Origin: Streptomonospora alba
GTDB taxonomy: Bacteria; Actinomycetota; Actinomycetes; Streptosporangiales; Streptosporangiaceae
Reading direction: 5' to 3'
Length of the DNA stretch: 41,577 nucleotides
Assembly (NCBI RefSeq): GCF_000826685.1
Contig: NZ_JROO01000065.1
Span: 1-41,577 of the forward strand
In this document: positions 33,318 through 40,728 of the stretch, piece after piece
Layout: every line of letters begins with the position of its first letter
Position numbering within the stretch: the stretch's first letter is position 1
The notes under the pieces: generated by a model
What the model was told of the DNA's origin: nothing
The model's database searches: none
The model's input: the letters and a program-made list of their open reading frames with translations, nothing else
Made by a program: the position numbers and the translations under genes

Positions 33318-33361
33318 AACGCCGCCTTCCGACCCGGGGGCACGGGCCGGAAGGCGGCGTT
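33318..33361 (-). terminator. Strong terminator of the small secreted-peptide gene
   Basis: AACGCCGCCTTCCG (33318-33331) and CGGAAGGCGGCGTT (33348-33361) form a perfect 14-bp stem with a 16-nt loop, 37 bp beyond the stop of the 39-codon gene. On the minus strand it ends in GTTTGCG. Confidence 0.85.
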
Positions 33362-33397
33362 CTTGCTCTGCAGGCTCCCGGCGAACGGGCGACCCGC

Positions 33398-33517
33398 TTA
33401 GTACCAGTTGAAGCCGGCTGTCGACGCCTCGGCCGTATCGGCGCTGGCGGCGGGAATCGAAGGCGCGAGAACCGCGGTGATGGCAAGCGCCATGACCGCG
33501 AAGGACTTCTTCAGCAC
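33398..33517 (-). CDS. Tiny secreted peptide precursor (39 aa)
   Basis: A 39-codon gene with a textbook Sec signal peptide: basic n-region (KKS), hydrophobic core (FAVMALAITAVLAP) and AASA cleavage box. Cleavage would release DTAEASTAGFNWY, 13 residues with an aromatic C-terminus and no cysteine. The GTG at 33517 is preceded by AAAGG with a 6-nt gap; ATG at 33532 lacks a ribosome site. A promoter (TTGCGC, 17 bp, TTATCT) lies about 45 bp upstream and a strong terminator 37 bp downstream, so it is a complete monocistronic unit. I know no family for it. It could be a signalling peptide, a surface-active peptide or the stub of an exported protein; no receptor gene is recognisable nearby. Confidence 0.7.
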   Translation of the reverse strand: MLKKSFAVMALAITAVLAPSIPAASADTAEASTAGFNWY

Positions 33518-33559
33518 AGTGCACCTTTCCATTGCATCATCATCCATCCCCGGCACGTA

Positions 33560-33588
33560 AGATAAGCCACCGGCCACACTTCGCGCAA
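33560..33588 (-). promoter_or_regulatory. Promoter of the small secreted-peptide gene
   Basis: On the minus strand, TTGCGC (33588-33583), a 17-bp spacer and TTATCT (33565-33560) give a housekeeping-type promoter. The expected start point is near 33553, about 36 nt before the GTG. Confidence 0.55.
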
Positions 33589-34254
33589 GCCCCAAACCGG
33601 GATTTACCAGCCTTCTACCGGATATATATGCCATGACGCTGAAATGCGCATAAACAATGCACTGCACAACGGAACCCGTCGTCGCCCACCGTGTTCGGCG
33701 GGGCCGCTCGCCGCCGCACCGACCGCCTGTGCATTCGCCGCCCTCGCGCGGGCTCTGAACTGGGAAAACAGCGGTCCGACGAATGCCGGGCCCCGTCCAG
33801 GAGACCGAATCCGCAGGCGCACGGCACCCGAGGGGCCGGCGCCCGACCTCCTACCTGCGAATTCTCGCGTCGCCCGGAAATACCGGCCCGCCGTCCCGCC
33901 AATCCGATCGCGACGGCTCCATTGGCCCGGGCGCCATTCCGTCCGCTCTCGCCAATGCATTGCGTGACCGCGGTCGCACTCGCGCCGCCCGATCCGGCGG
34001 CGGCGACAGAGACAGCGGGGTGGCGGGTGAGCCCGCTGCAGCACACGATACCCGGGAGCGCCCGAGTGCGCCGGATTTTCCCGACGTCGCCCCGGTCCGT
34101 CACGCGGGGGCGCGGCCGCCCAAGGGGCCGCGCGGGTGCGAACGCTCACAGTGACGGTGACTCCACGTCGGCCGCGGGTCCGCGGTCGTCCCGTGACGGC
34201 CCCCTGTGTCCGCGTGTCCCCGTACCGCCGACCGGGCGACGCACGAAATACGAA

Positions 34255-34285
34255 GGCCAGGCCAGAGATGATCTCTGACCTGGCC
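34255..34285 (-). terminator. tRNA-Ala terminator
   Basis: GGCCAGGCCAGAGA and TCTCTGACCTGGCC form a 14-bp stem with one mismatch around a 3-nt loop. It is followed on the minus strand by TTCGTATTT and lies 6 bp past the tRNA 3' end. Confidence 0.8.
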
Positions 34286-34290
34286 GAATG

Positions 34291-34364
34291 TGGAGCTGAG
34301 GGGATTTGAACCCCTGACCCCCTCGATGCGAGCGAGGTGCGCTACCGGACTGCGCCACAGCCCC
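34291..34364 (-). tRNA. tRNA-Ala, anticodon CGC
   Basis: A 74-nt cloverleaf read on the minus strand. The acceptor arm GGGGCTG/CAGCTCC contains the G3:U70 pair that identifies alanine tRNA. The D arm is GCGC...GCGC, the anticodon stem CCTCG/CGAGG holds loop CTCGCAT (anticodon CGC, reads GCG), and the T arm is AGGGG-TTCAAAT-CCCCT. Discriminator A; no encoded CCA. A -10-like TAGGAT lies upstream (34385-34380). Confidence 0.97.
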
Positions 34365-34379
34365 TGAACAACGCTCCAA

Positions 34380-34385
34380 ATCCTA
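34380..34385 (-). promoter_or_regulatory. -10 box of the tRNA-Ala gene
   Basis: TAGGAT on the minus strand lies 15 nt before the tRNA 5' end. No clear -35 was found. Read-through from sepX, 64 bp upstream, is also possible. Confidence 0.4.
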
Positions 34386-34448
34386 GCAGCTTCAGCCGTG
34401 TGCTCCGAATCGGCTAACGAGGCGGGCGCCGCGGGCGCCGAGCGGTCC

Positions 34449-35204
34449 TCAGTCGCCCGCGGCGCGCTGGTGGGCGTCGGTGTACTGGTCGTAGACCTCC
34501 TTGCGGCGCTCCATCAGCTCGATGACCTGAGCCCGGCGCGCCGCCTGGGCCTCCTCGCGGGCCGCACGGGCGCGGCGCAGCTCGGCCGCACGCCGACGGC
34601 GCCGCAGTTCGGCGACGCGGCGCTCGGCGTCGGCCTTGGCCGCCTCGCGCAGCAGGGCCAGGTGGCCCAGCAGCAGTACCGCCGGAGGCGCCAGCACCCA
34701 CCACGGCCCCAGACCGGTGGCGACACCGATGCCGGCCAGTACGAGCAGCGCAATCAGCCCGGAGGTGCGCCGCCGGCGCCGCGCGATGACCGTCGCCCGG
34801 CTCAGGCGCCGCCGCGGCGCGGGCGGAGGCGGCGCGGCCTCCATCACGGCCTCCTCCTCGCGCGGCTCCTCCGCATCCCGGTACTCCAGAGTGCGGGTGG
34901 GCTCCGGCTCGGAGGCGCGCCGTGCGGCGTGCGCCCGCCGGACATCCGCCTCCCGGACCTCCGGCGCGCGGACGCGCTCGTCCCCGGGGGCGGCTTCCTC
35001 GGCCCCGTCGTCCTCGACGTCCTCGCCATCCTCACCGTCGTCGGCGCGCTCGTCGTCCGGACGGGTCTGCGGGTCGTCGTCGAGATCGGCGTCCAGGTCG
35101 GTGTCGTCCTCGTAGTGGACGGCGGAGTCGCGACGCAGCAGCATCGGCACCAACACGATGAGCCACACGACCACGATGGCGAGATACAGAGGAGAGCTGC
35201 TCAT
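34449..35204 (-). CDS. sepX: Cell-division membrane protein SepX/GlpR
   Basis: A 251-residue membrane protein. An N-terminal helix (LAIVVVWLIVLVPMLL) leads into a long acidic, disordered segment (about 28-120). Two close helices follow (about 148-185, LIALLVLAGIGVATGLG and WVLAPPAVLLLGHLALL), then a highly charged coiled-coil tail (REAAKADAERRVAELRRRRRAAE). The identification rests on this layout and on the conserved neighbourhood galU, moeA-like glp, rimJ-like, then this gene. Family knowledge: Streptomyces SepX is an actinobacterial divisome membrane protein, and Corynebacterium GlpR binds the MoeA-like protein Glp. GAGGAGG precedes the ATG. Two GACAC motifs lie about 225-260 bp upstream. 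Confidence 0.82.
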   Translation of the reverse strand: MSSSPLYLAIVVVWLIVLVPMLLRRDSAVHYEDDTDLDADLDDDPQTRPDDERADDGEDGEDVEDDGAEEAAPGDERVRAPEVREADVRRAHAARRASEPEPTRTLEYRDAEEPREEEAVMEAAPPPPAPRRRLSRATVIARRRRRTSGLIALLVLAGIGVATGLGPWWVLAPPAVLLLGHLALLREAAKADAERRVAELRRRRRAAELRRARAAREEAQAARRAQVIELMERRKEVYDQYTDAHQRAAGD

Positions 35205-35680
35205 GACCCCTCCTCGTACCGCCGACCACAGGACAGTCCCAGACGCTCCGGCGACAAGGCCCGTTCATGGCTCATGGCTGGTGGCGACCCCTCGGCGGGC
35301 CGCCCCGAGGTCACGATCCGGCGCCCGCGCCGTTCACCGTGCCACTCGTCATTCGCCGTCCCCCATGCGCCATATGTACGTGTTGCCTGCATCGTTAGTG
35401 CGTCTACGTTCCGCACGGTACGACCAGGTGTCCATAAATGCGCAGTATTCGGACCGGAGTGTCGTGAGATTACAGCCTTTCCCCATTGACGTTGGCCGCC
35501 GGCTACCGGTTCCGCAACGGCCGCCTGACACCCGGACACGCTCGCGGGCCGCGACACGACAGGCCGCGCCGCCGACAGCCGTGCGGCCGGGTCATCGGCG
35601 ATTATCCCGCGAACGGAGGCCTGCTGACACCGGTTTCTCAGCGCCGATCCCGGCCGCCTCCGGCCCCTGGGCGCGCCGGG
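35205..35680. other. 476-bp intergenic region upstream of sepX
   Basis: No gene is supported. The stretch presumably contains the sepX promoter. It has two GACAC motifs on the minus strand (35428-35432 and 35459-35463) beside AT-richer DNA (TGTAATCTCACGAC). GACAC is the core of WhiA sites in Streptomyces, but a 5-bp match proves little. Confidence 0.4.
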
Positions 35681-36328
35681 CTAGACCGAGCCTCCGGCTG
35701 CGCTGTCGGAACCTGCGACCTGGCCGCGTTGGCGCCGCCAGCGCGCGAGCAGGCCACCGGGGACGTCCTCGGTGGTCAGTGCGTAGCCGATGTGGTCGCG
35801 CCACGCGCCGTCGATGTGCAGCTGGCGCTTGCGCACACCTTCCTCGCGAAAACCCAGCTTCTCGACCACGCGCCGGCTCGCCTGGTTCTCCGGCCGGACG
35901 CAGGCCTCGATCCGGTGCAGCCCCACGGTGAAGAACGCGTGGTCGACGGCCAGCGCGACCGCCGTCGGGGTGATACCGCGCCCGGCGTGGGCCCTGTCGA
36001 TCCAGTAGCCCACCTGCGCCGAGCGCGCCGACCCCCACACGACGGCACTGATCGTGAGCTGCCCGGCGAACTCGCCGTCGTAGGTCACGGCCCAGGGCAT
36101 CGATATGCCGTGGCGTGCCTCGCGGCGGATCGCCTGCACCATCGCCACATACGGCGACAGCCCCGAGGTGTGCAGCGGCATCTCGGGATAGGTGGGCTCC
36201 CATGGGCGCAGCCAGTCGGCGTTGCGGGTGCGGGTGTCGCGCAGCGCGCCGGCGTCGCGCAAGCGCAGCGGGCGCAGGCCCACCGGCCCCTCCGTGAGGG
36301 TGATCGGCCAGCCGCGGATCCGATTCAC
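35681..36328 (-). CDS. rimJ: GNAT-family N-acetyltransferase, RimJ/RimL type
   Basis: A 215-residue acetyltransferase. It has the RimJ-type opening (GPVGLRPLRLRDAGAL), an Arg/Trp-rich substrate loop (NADWLRPWEPTYP), the acetyl-CoA loop in RAHAGRGITPTAVALAV and the C-terminal NQASRRVVEKLGFREEG. RimJ/RimL enzymes acetylate protein N-termini; the substrate here is unknown. The GTG at 36328 follows GGAAGGA at good spacing. In actinobacteria this gene is regularly found between the glp/moeA gene and sepX, so a target within the division complex is conceivable but untested. Confidence 0.9.
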   Translation of the reverse strand: MNRIRGWPITLTEGPVGLRPLRLRDAGALRDTRTRNADWLRPWEPTYPEMPLHTSGLSPYVAMVQAIRREARHGISMPWAVTYDGEFAGQLTISAVVWGSARSAQVGYWIDRAHAGRGITPTAVALAVDHAFFTVGLHRIEACVRPENQASRRVVEKLGFREEGVRKRQLHIDGAWRDHIGYALTTEDVPGGLLARWRRQRGQVAGSDSAAGGSV

Positions 36329-36472
36329 GTCGCGTCCTTCCGGCGCCGCCCGGTCCCGGTGCCCCCGGTGACCGGCCGGCGGGTGCTGTGGTCCCGCCCC
36401 TGCCGCGACGGGCGGGGAGCGGGTGGTGCCCCCTTCGCTTTCCTCCAGTATTCCACCACGCGCTGAACGCCG

Positions 36473-37018
36473 TCAGCCTGCCGAGGCAGGGTGGTCGCCG
36501 CCGCGCATCTGATCGATGGCGTGGCCGAGGATGGGGGCCAGCACCCCCATGCCGTCGCGGACCCCTCCGCTGGAGCCGGGCAGGTTGACCACAAGCATGC
36601 GCCGACCGCCGCGTTCGGCGACGCCGGCCAGCCCGCGGGAGAGTACCGCCGATGCGACGCCCTTGTCCCGGCCCGCGTCACGCAGCGCCTCGGCGATGCC
36701 GGGGATCTCATAGGTCAGCAGCGGGCGGGTGGCCTCGGGGGTGGCGTCGGTGGGGTTGAGCCCTGTGCCGCCGGTGGTGACGGCGGCGTCGCAGCCCACG
36801 CGCAGGGCACGGAGCAGAGCGTCGGCGACGGGCGGCCCGTCGGCGACCACCCACGGGCCCTCGACGGCGACGCCGTCCAGGCGCGCGAGCTCCTCACGCA
36901 GTACAGAGCCCGAGCGGTCGGCGTAGACGCCGGCGGCGGCCCGGTTGGACGCGGTGATCGCGGCGACGCGGTAGCGCGGCCCCGTCACACCTTCGTCGTC
37001 GGCGAACACCCCGTTCAC
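36473..37018 (-). CDS. mog: Molybdopterin adenylyltransferase Mog/MoaB
   Basis: A 181-residue MoCF-fold enzyme that adenylates molybdopterin before molybdate insertion. Signature segments are VAAITASNRAAAG, TTGGTGLNPTDATPEAT and VVNLPGSSGGVRDGM. Its GTG overlaps the moaC stop codon by GTGA, with GGAGG just upstream, so moaC and mog are translationally coupled. It acts between MoaC/MoaE/MoaD products and MoeA, whose gene is two positions upstream in the same operon. Confidence 0.93.
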   Translation of the reverse strand: MNGVFADDEGVTGPRYRVAAITASNRAAAGVYADRSGSVLREELARLDGVAVEGPWVVADGPPVADALLRALRVGCDAAVTTGGTGLNPTDATPEATRPLLTYEIPGIAEALRDAGRDKGVASAVLSRGLAGVAERGGRRMLVVNLPGSSGGVRDGMGVLAPILGHAIDQMRGGDHPASAG

Positions 37019-37503
37019 TGCGACCGCCTCCAGTCCCCGGTCTTGCCGCCGGTCTTCTCCTCGACACGGACCTCGGTGACCACGGCTTCGGGATCGATCG
37101 CCTTGACCATGTCCACCAGCCCCAGCGCGGCCGTCGTCACGCAGGTGAGCGCTTCCATCTCCACTCCGGTGCGGTCGGCCGTGCGCACCGTCGCGCTGAT
37201 GAGGACGCCCTCGTCGACGACCTCCAGGCCGACGTCGACGCCGTGGATGGCGATGGGGTGACAGAGCGGGACGAGGTCGGGGGTGCGCTTCGCCCCCTGG
37301 ATTCCGGCCAGCCGCGCCACGGCCAGCGCGTCGCCCTTGGGCACGCCCTCCCCGCGCAGCGCCGCGACGGTCTCGGCCGACAGCAGCACCTTGCCGGTGG
37401 CGGTGGCGGTGCGGGCGCTGACGTCCTTGGCCGACACGTCGACCATCCGGGCCGCGCCGGCGGAGTCCAGGTGGCTCAGCCCGGAGGGATGGTCCTGTGA
37501 CAT
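37015..37503 (-). CDS. moaC: Cyclic pyranopterin monophosphate synthase MoaC
   Basis: A 162-residue enzyme converting 3',8-cyclo-7,8-dihydro-GTP to cyclic pyranopterin monophosphate in molybdenum-cofactor synthesis. Conserved blocks are MVDVSAKDVSARTA, GIQGAKRTPDLVPLCHP, GVEMEALTCVTTAALGLVDMVK and the terminal EKTGGKTGDW, which holds active-site lysines. GAGGAGG precedes the ATG. It lies 55 bp after moeA and overlaps mog, giving a moeA-moaC-mog unit. MoaA, the partner acting before it, is not in this window. Confidence 0.96.
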   Translation of the reverse strand: MSQDHPSGLSHLDSAGAARMVDVSAKDVSARTATATGKVLLSAETVAALRGEGVPKGDALAVARLAGIQGAKRTPDLVPLCHPIAIHGVDVGLEVVDEGVLISATVRTADRTGVEMEALTCVTTAALGLVDMVKAIDPEAVVTEVRVEEKTGGKTGDWRRSQ

Positions 37504-37558
37504 GGTGTTCGTCCTCCTCGACGGAATGCGGGGTGCCTGCCGGCGGGGTGTCCGGCTG

Positions 37559-38794
37559 TCAGGGGGCGGCGGGCAACTGGAGGACCTCTACCACGCTGCC
37601 CTCGGCCAGCTCCGTGACCGCTTCGGGCACCACCGCCAGCGCATTGGTCTCGGCCAGCGCGGAGAGCTGGTGGGAGCCCTGGCGTGTGGCGATCCGAGCG
37701 GTGTAGGGGGTGGGGCCGCCGGCGCCGTCGTACTCCAGCACCGAGCGCAGGTAGGAGCGCCGCCCCTTCGGCGAGTGCGGAACGGGCGAGGTCAGGCGCG
37801 CGTGTACGGCCGGAAGCGGGTCGGGCGACAGGCCCCGCAGTCGGCGCAGCACCGGGCGCACGAACAGCTGGAAGGAGACGTAGGAGCTGACCGGGTTGCC
37901 GGGCAGGGTCAGGATCGGGGTGGCGGAGTCGCCGACGGTGCCCGCCCCCTGCGGCATCCCCGGCTGCATGGCGACCTTGTCGAAGCGCACCGTGCCCAGG
38001 CGGGAGAGCACCTCCTTGACGACGTCGTAGGCCCCCATGCTCACCCCGCCGGTGGTGAGGACGACGTCGGCCTCTACCAGCGCGTCCTCGATGGTCTCCA
38101 TGACCGTGGCGGGATCGTCGCCGACGAAGCCGCGGCGGAACGCCGAGCAGCCCTCGTCCAGCGCGGCGGCGGTCAGCATGTAGCTGTTGGACTCCCAGAT
38201 CTGGCCGGGCCCGATGGGCGAGCCCGGCTCCACCAGCTCGGCTCCGGTAGAGAGCACCACCACGCGCGGACGCGGATGGACCGGCACCGATCCCCGCCCC
38301 ACGGCGGCCAGCACCGCGAGCTCCCCCGCGCCCAGGCGCGCGCCGCGCTGCAGCACGGTAACGCCCTTCTCGACGTCCTCACCGGCCCGGCGGATCGCGT
38401 TGCCCGGGCGCACGGGCCGGTCTACGGCCACGGTGGCCAGGCCGCCGTCGGTCCACTCGACGGGGACCACGGCGTCGGCGCCGCGCGGCAGGGGCGCTCC
38501 GGTCATGATGCGGGCGCAGTGGCCGCGGCGCACTGCGGTGGCCGCGACGTCGCCGGCGGGGATGTCGGCCACCACGGGCAGGCGCACCGGTTCCTCGGCG
38601 GAGGCGCCGGCGAGGTCGTCGGCCGTCACCGCGTAGCCGTCCATCGAGGAGTTGTCGAACGGCGGCAGGGCGACTCCCGAGGCCACGGGTTCGGCGAGAA
38701 CGGCGCCGTGGGCGCGCAGGAGGTCCAGGTCGATGGGTTCGAGCGGCTCGACCAGGTCGAGGACGTCGCGGATGTGCTGCTCGACGGATTTCAT
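37559..38794 (-). CDS. moeA: MoeA / gephyrin-like Glp
   Basis: A 411-residue MoeA-family protein. Domain III/IV features are FDNSSMDGYAV near residue 46, ARIMTGAPLPRGADAVV and VVVLSTGAELVEPG. The MoCF core has TTGGVSMGAYDVVKEVL, FDKVAMQPGMPQG and LPGNPVSSYVSFQLF, so molybdate-insertion residues appear intact. In Corynebacterium the orthologous gene in this context encodes Glp, which binds FtsZ and the receptor GlpR/SepX. Both jobs are possible here because moaC and mog are in the same operon and sepX follows three genes later. GAGGA precedes the ATG. Confidence 0.92.
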   Translation of the reverse strand: MKSVEQHIRDVLDLVEPLEPIDLDLLRAHGAVLAEPVASGVALPPFDNSSMDGYAVTADDLAGASAEEPVRLPVVADIPAGDVAATAVRRGHCARIMTGAPLPRGADAVVPVEWTDGGLATVAVDRPVRPGNAIRRAGEDVEKGVTVLQRGARLGAGELAVLAAVGRGSVPVHPRPRVVVLSTGAELVEPGSPIGPGQIWESNSYMLTAAALDEGCSAFRRGFVGDDPATVMETIEDALVEADVVLTTGGVSMGAYDVVKEVLSRLGTVRFDKVAMQPGMPQGAGTVGDSATPILTLPGNPVSSYVSFQLFVRPVLRRLRGLSPDPLPAVHARLTSPVPHSPKGRRSYLRSVLEYDGAGGPTPYTARIATRQGSHQLSALAETNALAVVPEAVTELAEGSVVEVLQLPAAP

Positions 38795-38864
38795 CGGTGT
38801 TCCTCACCCGGTGTCGGCGGTACCGCCCTCGCGCGGGGCCGCGGCGAGGGGCGTTTGGGTGTGC

Positions 38865-39794
38865 TCAGGCGTCGTCGCCGGCGGCGGGGTGCCGGTCGAC
38901 GAAGTCGCGCAGCCACGGCAGGAACTCCGCGGCCAGATCCTGGCGCTCACAGGCGAACTCCACCACAGTGCGCAGGTAGTCGATCTTGTTTCCGGTGTCG
39001 TAGCGCTGACCGCGGAACAGCACGCCGTGCACCGGACCGCCGTCGGCGGGCTTGCGCTGGGCGAGCTGCAGGAGGGCGTCGGTCAGCTGGATCTCGCCGC
39101 CGCGCCCGGGCGGGGTCTCACGCAGCACGTCGAACACGGCGGGGTCGCAGATGTAGCGGCCGATGACGGCCCAGCGGCTGGGGGCCTGATCCACCGCGGG
39201 CTTCTCGACGAGGTCGGTGACGGTCACGACGTCGTCCTCGTCGGTGGGCTCGATCGCGGCGCAGCCGTAGAGGGACACGTGGTCGGGTTCGACCTCCATG
39301 AGGGCGACGACACTGCCGCCGTAGGTTTCGCGGACCTGGATCATGCGCCGCAGCAGGGCCTCGTTGCGGCCGATGAGGTCGTCGCCGAGCAGCACGGCGA
39401 AGGGCTCGTCGCCGACGTGGGCGGAGGCGCACAGCACCGCGTGGCCCAGGCCGCGCGGCTCGCCCTGGCGTACGTAGTGGACCTGCGCGAGTTCGCTGGA
39501 CTCGCGCACGGAGTACAGGCGCTGGGTGTCGCTCTTGGCCCGCAGCGCCTCCTCCAGCTCGTAGGCGCGGTCGAAGTGGTCCTCGATGGAGCGTTTGGAC
39601 CGGCCGGTGACCATCAGTACGTCGTCGAGACCGGCGTCGACGGCCTCCTCGACGACATACTGGATCGCCGGCTTGTCGACGATGGGCAGCATCTCCTTGG
39701 GGGTCGCCTTGGTGGCCGGGAGGAACCGGGTGCCCAATCCGGCCGCGGGGACGACCGCCTTCCCCACGCGCGAGGGGTGTTCTGTATCTGTCAT
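38865..39794 (-). CDS. galU: UTP-glucose-1-phosphate uridylyltransferase
   Basis: A 309-residue nucleotidyltransferase making UDP-glucose for envelope glycans and trehalose. The nucleotide-binding loop AAGLGTRFLPATKATPKEML occupies residues 18-37. GEPRGLGHAVL, LLGDDLI, EVEPDHVSLYG, GRGGEIQLTDALL and RYDTGNKIDYL are family hallmarks. There is no good ribosome site: a TAAAGT box (39806-39801) ends 7 nt before the ATG, so the transcript may be leaderless. It heads the galU-moeA-moaC-mog-rimJ-sepX run and is divergent from the 5-formyl-THF cyclo-ligase gene. Confidence 0.96.
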   Translation of the reverse strand: MTDTEHPSRVGKAVVPAAGLGTRFLPATKATPKEMLPIVDKPAIQYVVEEAVDAGLDDVLMVTGRSKRSIEDHFDRAYELEEALRAKSDTQRLYSVRESSELAQVHYVRQGEPRGLGHAVLCASAHVGDEPFAVLLGDDLIGRNEALLRRMIQVRETYGGSVVALMEVEPDHVSLYGCAAIEPTDEDDVVTVTDLVEKPAVDQAPSRWAVIGRYICDPAVFDVLRETPPGRGGEIQLTDALLQLAQRKPADGGPVHGVLFRGQRYDTGNKIDYLRTVVEFACERQDLAAEFLPWLRDFVDRHPAAGDDA

Positions 39795-39800
39795 GTCGGC

Positions 39801-39806
39801 ACTTTA
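39801..39806 (-). promoter_or_regulatory. Putative -10 box for leaderless galU mRNA
   Basis: TAAAGT on the minus strand is 6 nt from the galU ATG (39794), which places the expected transcription start on or next to the A of the start codon. Confidence 0.4.
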
Positions 39807-39960
39807 GGACACCTCCCCGGCGCGCGGCGCCCGGCGCGCGTGGCGGCGCCGCAGCGGTTCGCAGCGGTGTCCGTACACCCGGCGGGGCCGGCGGCGGGTG
39901 CCCGCCGGCGGGCGGACCGGACTGCGCGCTCAGGGGCGGGAGCTGGGAGACTGCTGTGTC

Positions 39961-40548
39961 GTGACCGCACAGGAGAGCAAGCAGGAGATGCGCCGGCGTC
40001 TCGTCGCGGCGCGGCGGGCGATGCCCGAACGGGAGCGCGAGGAGTCGGCCTCGGCGATCCGCGACGCGCTGGCCGCCGAGCCGCTGTTCACGACGGGCGG
40101 GACGGTCGCCGTCTACTACTCGGTGGGGACCGAGCCCGGCACCCGCAAGCTGATCGCGGCGCTGTGGAAGCGCGGTACCTACGTGCTGCTGCCGGTGTTC
40201 CTCGACAGCGGGGAGCTGGACTGGGCGGCCTATGAGGGGCCGGACAGCCTGGAGGGCGCCCGGTACGGGCTGCTGGAGCCGGCGGGCCGCCGCTACGGGC
40301 CCGACGCGGTGCGCAGGGCGGCCGCGGTGGTGTGCCCGGCGCTGGCCGTGGACGGCGCCGGACTGCGGCTGGGCCGGGGCGCCGGGTGCTACGACCGCGC
40401 GCTGTCGCGGGTGGGCCCCAACACGCTCACTCTGGCGGTGATTTACGACACAGAGCTGGTGGAGTCCGTTCCGGCCGAGCCGCACGACCGGCCCGTGGAC
40501 GGGGTGGTGACGCCCGAACGGGGGCTGCGTGTGCTCGACCGGCGGTGA
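39961..40548 (+). CDS. 5-formyltetrahydrofolate cyclo-ligase
   Basis: A 195-residue MTHFS-type enzyme that uses ATP to convert 5-formyl-THF to 5,10-methenyl-THF, returning stored folate to one-carbon metabolism. Typical segments are KQEMRRRLVAARRAM at the N-terminus, VAVYYSVGTEPGT, a PALAVDGAGLRLGRGAGCYDRAL nucleotide/folate loop (the family's GxGxGYYDR) and the C-terminal PHDRPVDGVVTPE. The GTG at 39961 was preferred to an upstream ATG at 39898 because the conserved protein begins here. It is divergent from galU and upstream of ruc, an order conserved with M. tuberculosis Rv0991c-Rv0993. Confidence 0.93.
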   Translation: MTAQESKQEMRRRLVAARRAMPEREREESASAIRDALAAEPLFTTGGTVAVYYSVGTEPGTRKLIAALWKRGTYVLLPVFLDSGELDWAAYEGPDSLEGARYGLLEPAGRRYGPDAVRRAAAVVCPALAVDGAGLRLGRGAGCYDRALSRVGPNTLTLAVIYDTELVESVPAEPHDRPVDGVVTPERGLRVLDRR

Positions 40549-40683
40549 CCGGGCGGGAGCCGGATACGCAGGGCAAGGGGGAACACCCCCGTTCCGTGCG
40601 GCGTTGACGGATGTCGGCAGCCCGCTCCCAGTGATCTCTACGGCGCCACGCCCCCGATGTCGCGGCTGCGCTGCCCGACCGCG

Positions 40684-40689
40684 TAATAT
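40684..40689 (+). promoter_or_regulatory. -10 box of the ruc promoter
   Basis: TAATAT at 40684-40689 lies directly before the CIRCE element, so bound HrcA would cover the transcription start. No clear -35 was found about 17 bp upstream. Confidence 0.5.
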
Positions 40690-40716
40690 TTGGCAGTCGA
40701 CGGGTGAGAGTGCCAA
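40690..40716 (+). promoter_or_regulatory. CIRCE element (HrcA operator) upstream of ruc
   Basis: TTGGCAGTC (40690-40698), a 9-bp spacer (40699-40707) and GAGTGCCAA (40708-40716) reproduce the 9-9-9 layout of CIRCE. The high-GC form is TTGGCACTC-N9-GAGTGCCAA, so there is one mismatch (position 7). Flanking T40689/A40717 extend the symmetry. It lies between a TAATAT box and the AAAAGGAGG ribosome site of the FmdB-family gene. Confidence 0.85.
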
Positions 40717-40728
40717 AAGGAGGACCCA

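Larger units (their letters stand above)
33518..34290. other. 773-bp gene-poor, AT-richer stretch
   Basis: No convincing gene is seen. The peptide promoter lies at 33560-33588, and the DNA around 33600-33665 is notably AT-rich for this window (GGATATATATGCC, TAAACAATGC). Open frames across 33604-34150 have no ribosome sites and an amino-acid composition typical of shadow frames. The tRNA terminator closes the stretch. Confidence 0.55.

Noticed and set aside
33604-34149. Two overlapping minus-strand frames of 162-181 codons
   Set aside because: There is no ribosome site, composition is typical of shadow frames, and they share the region with the peptide promoter in the more AT-rich patch.
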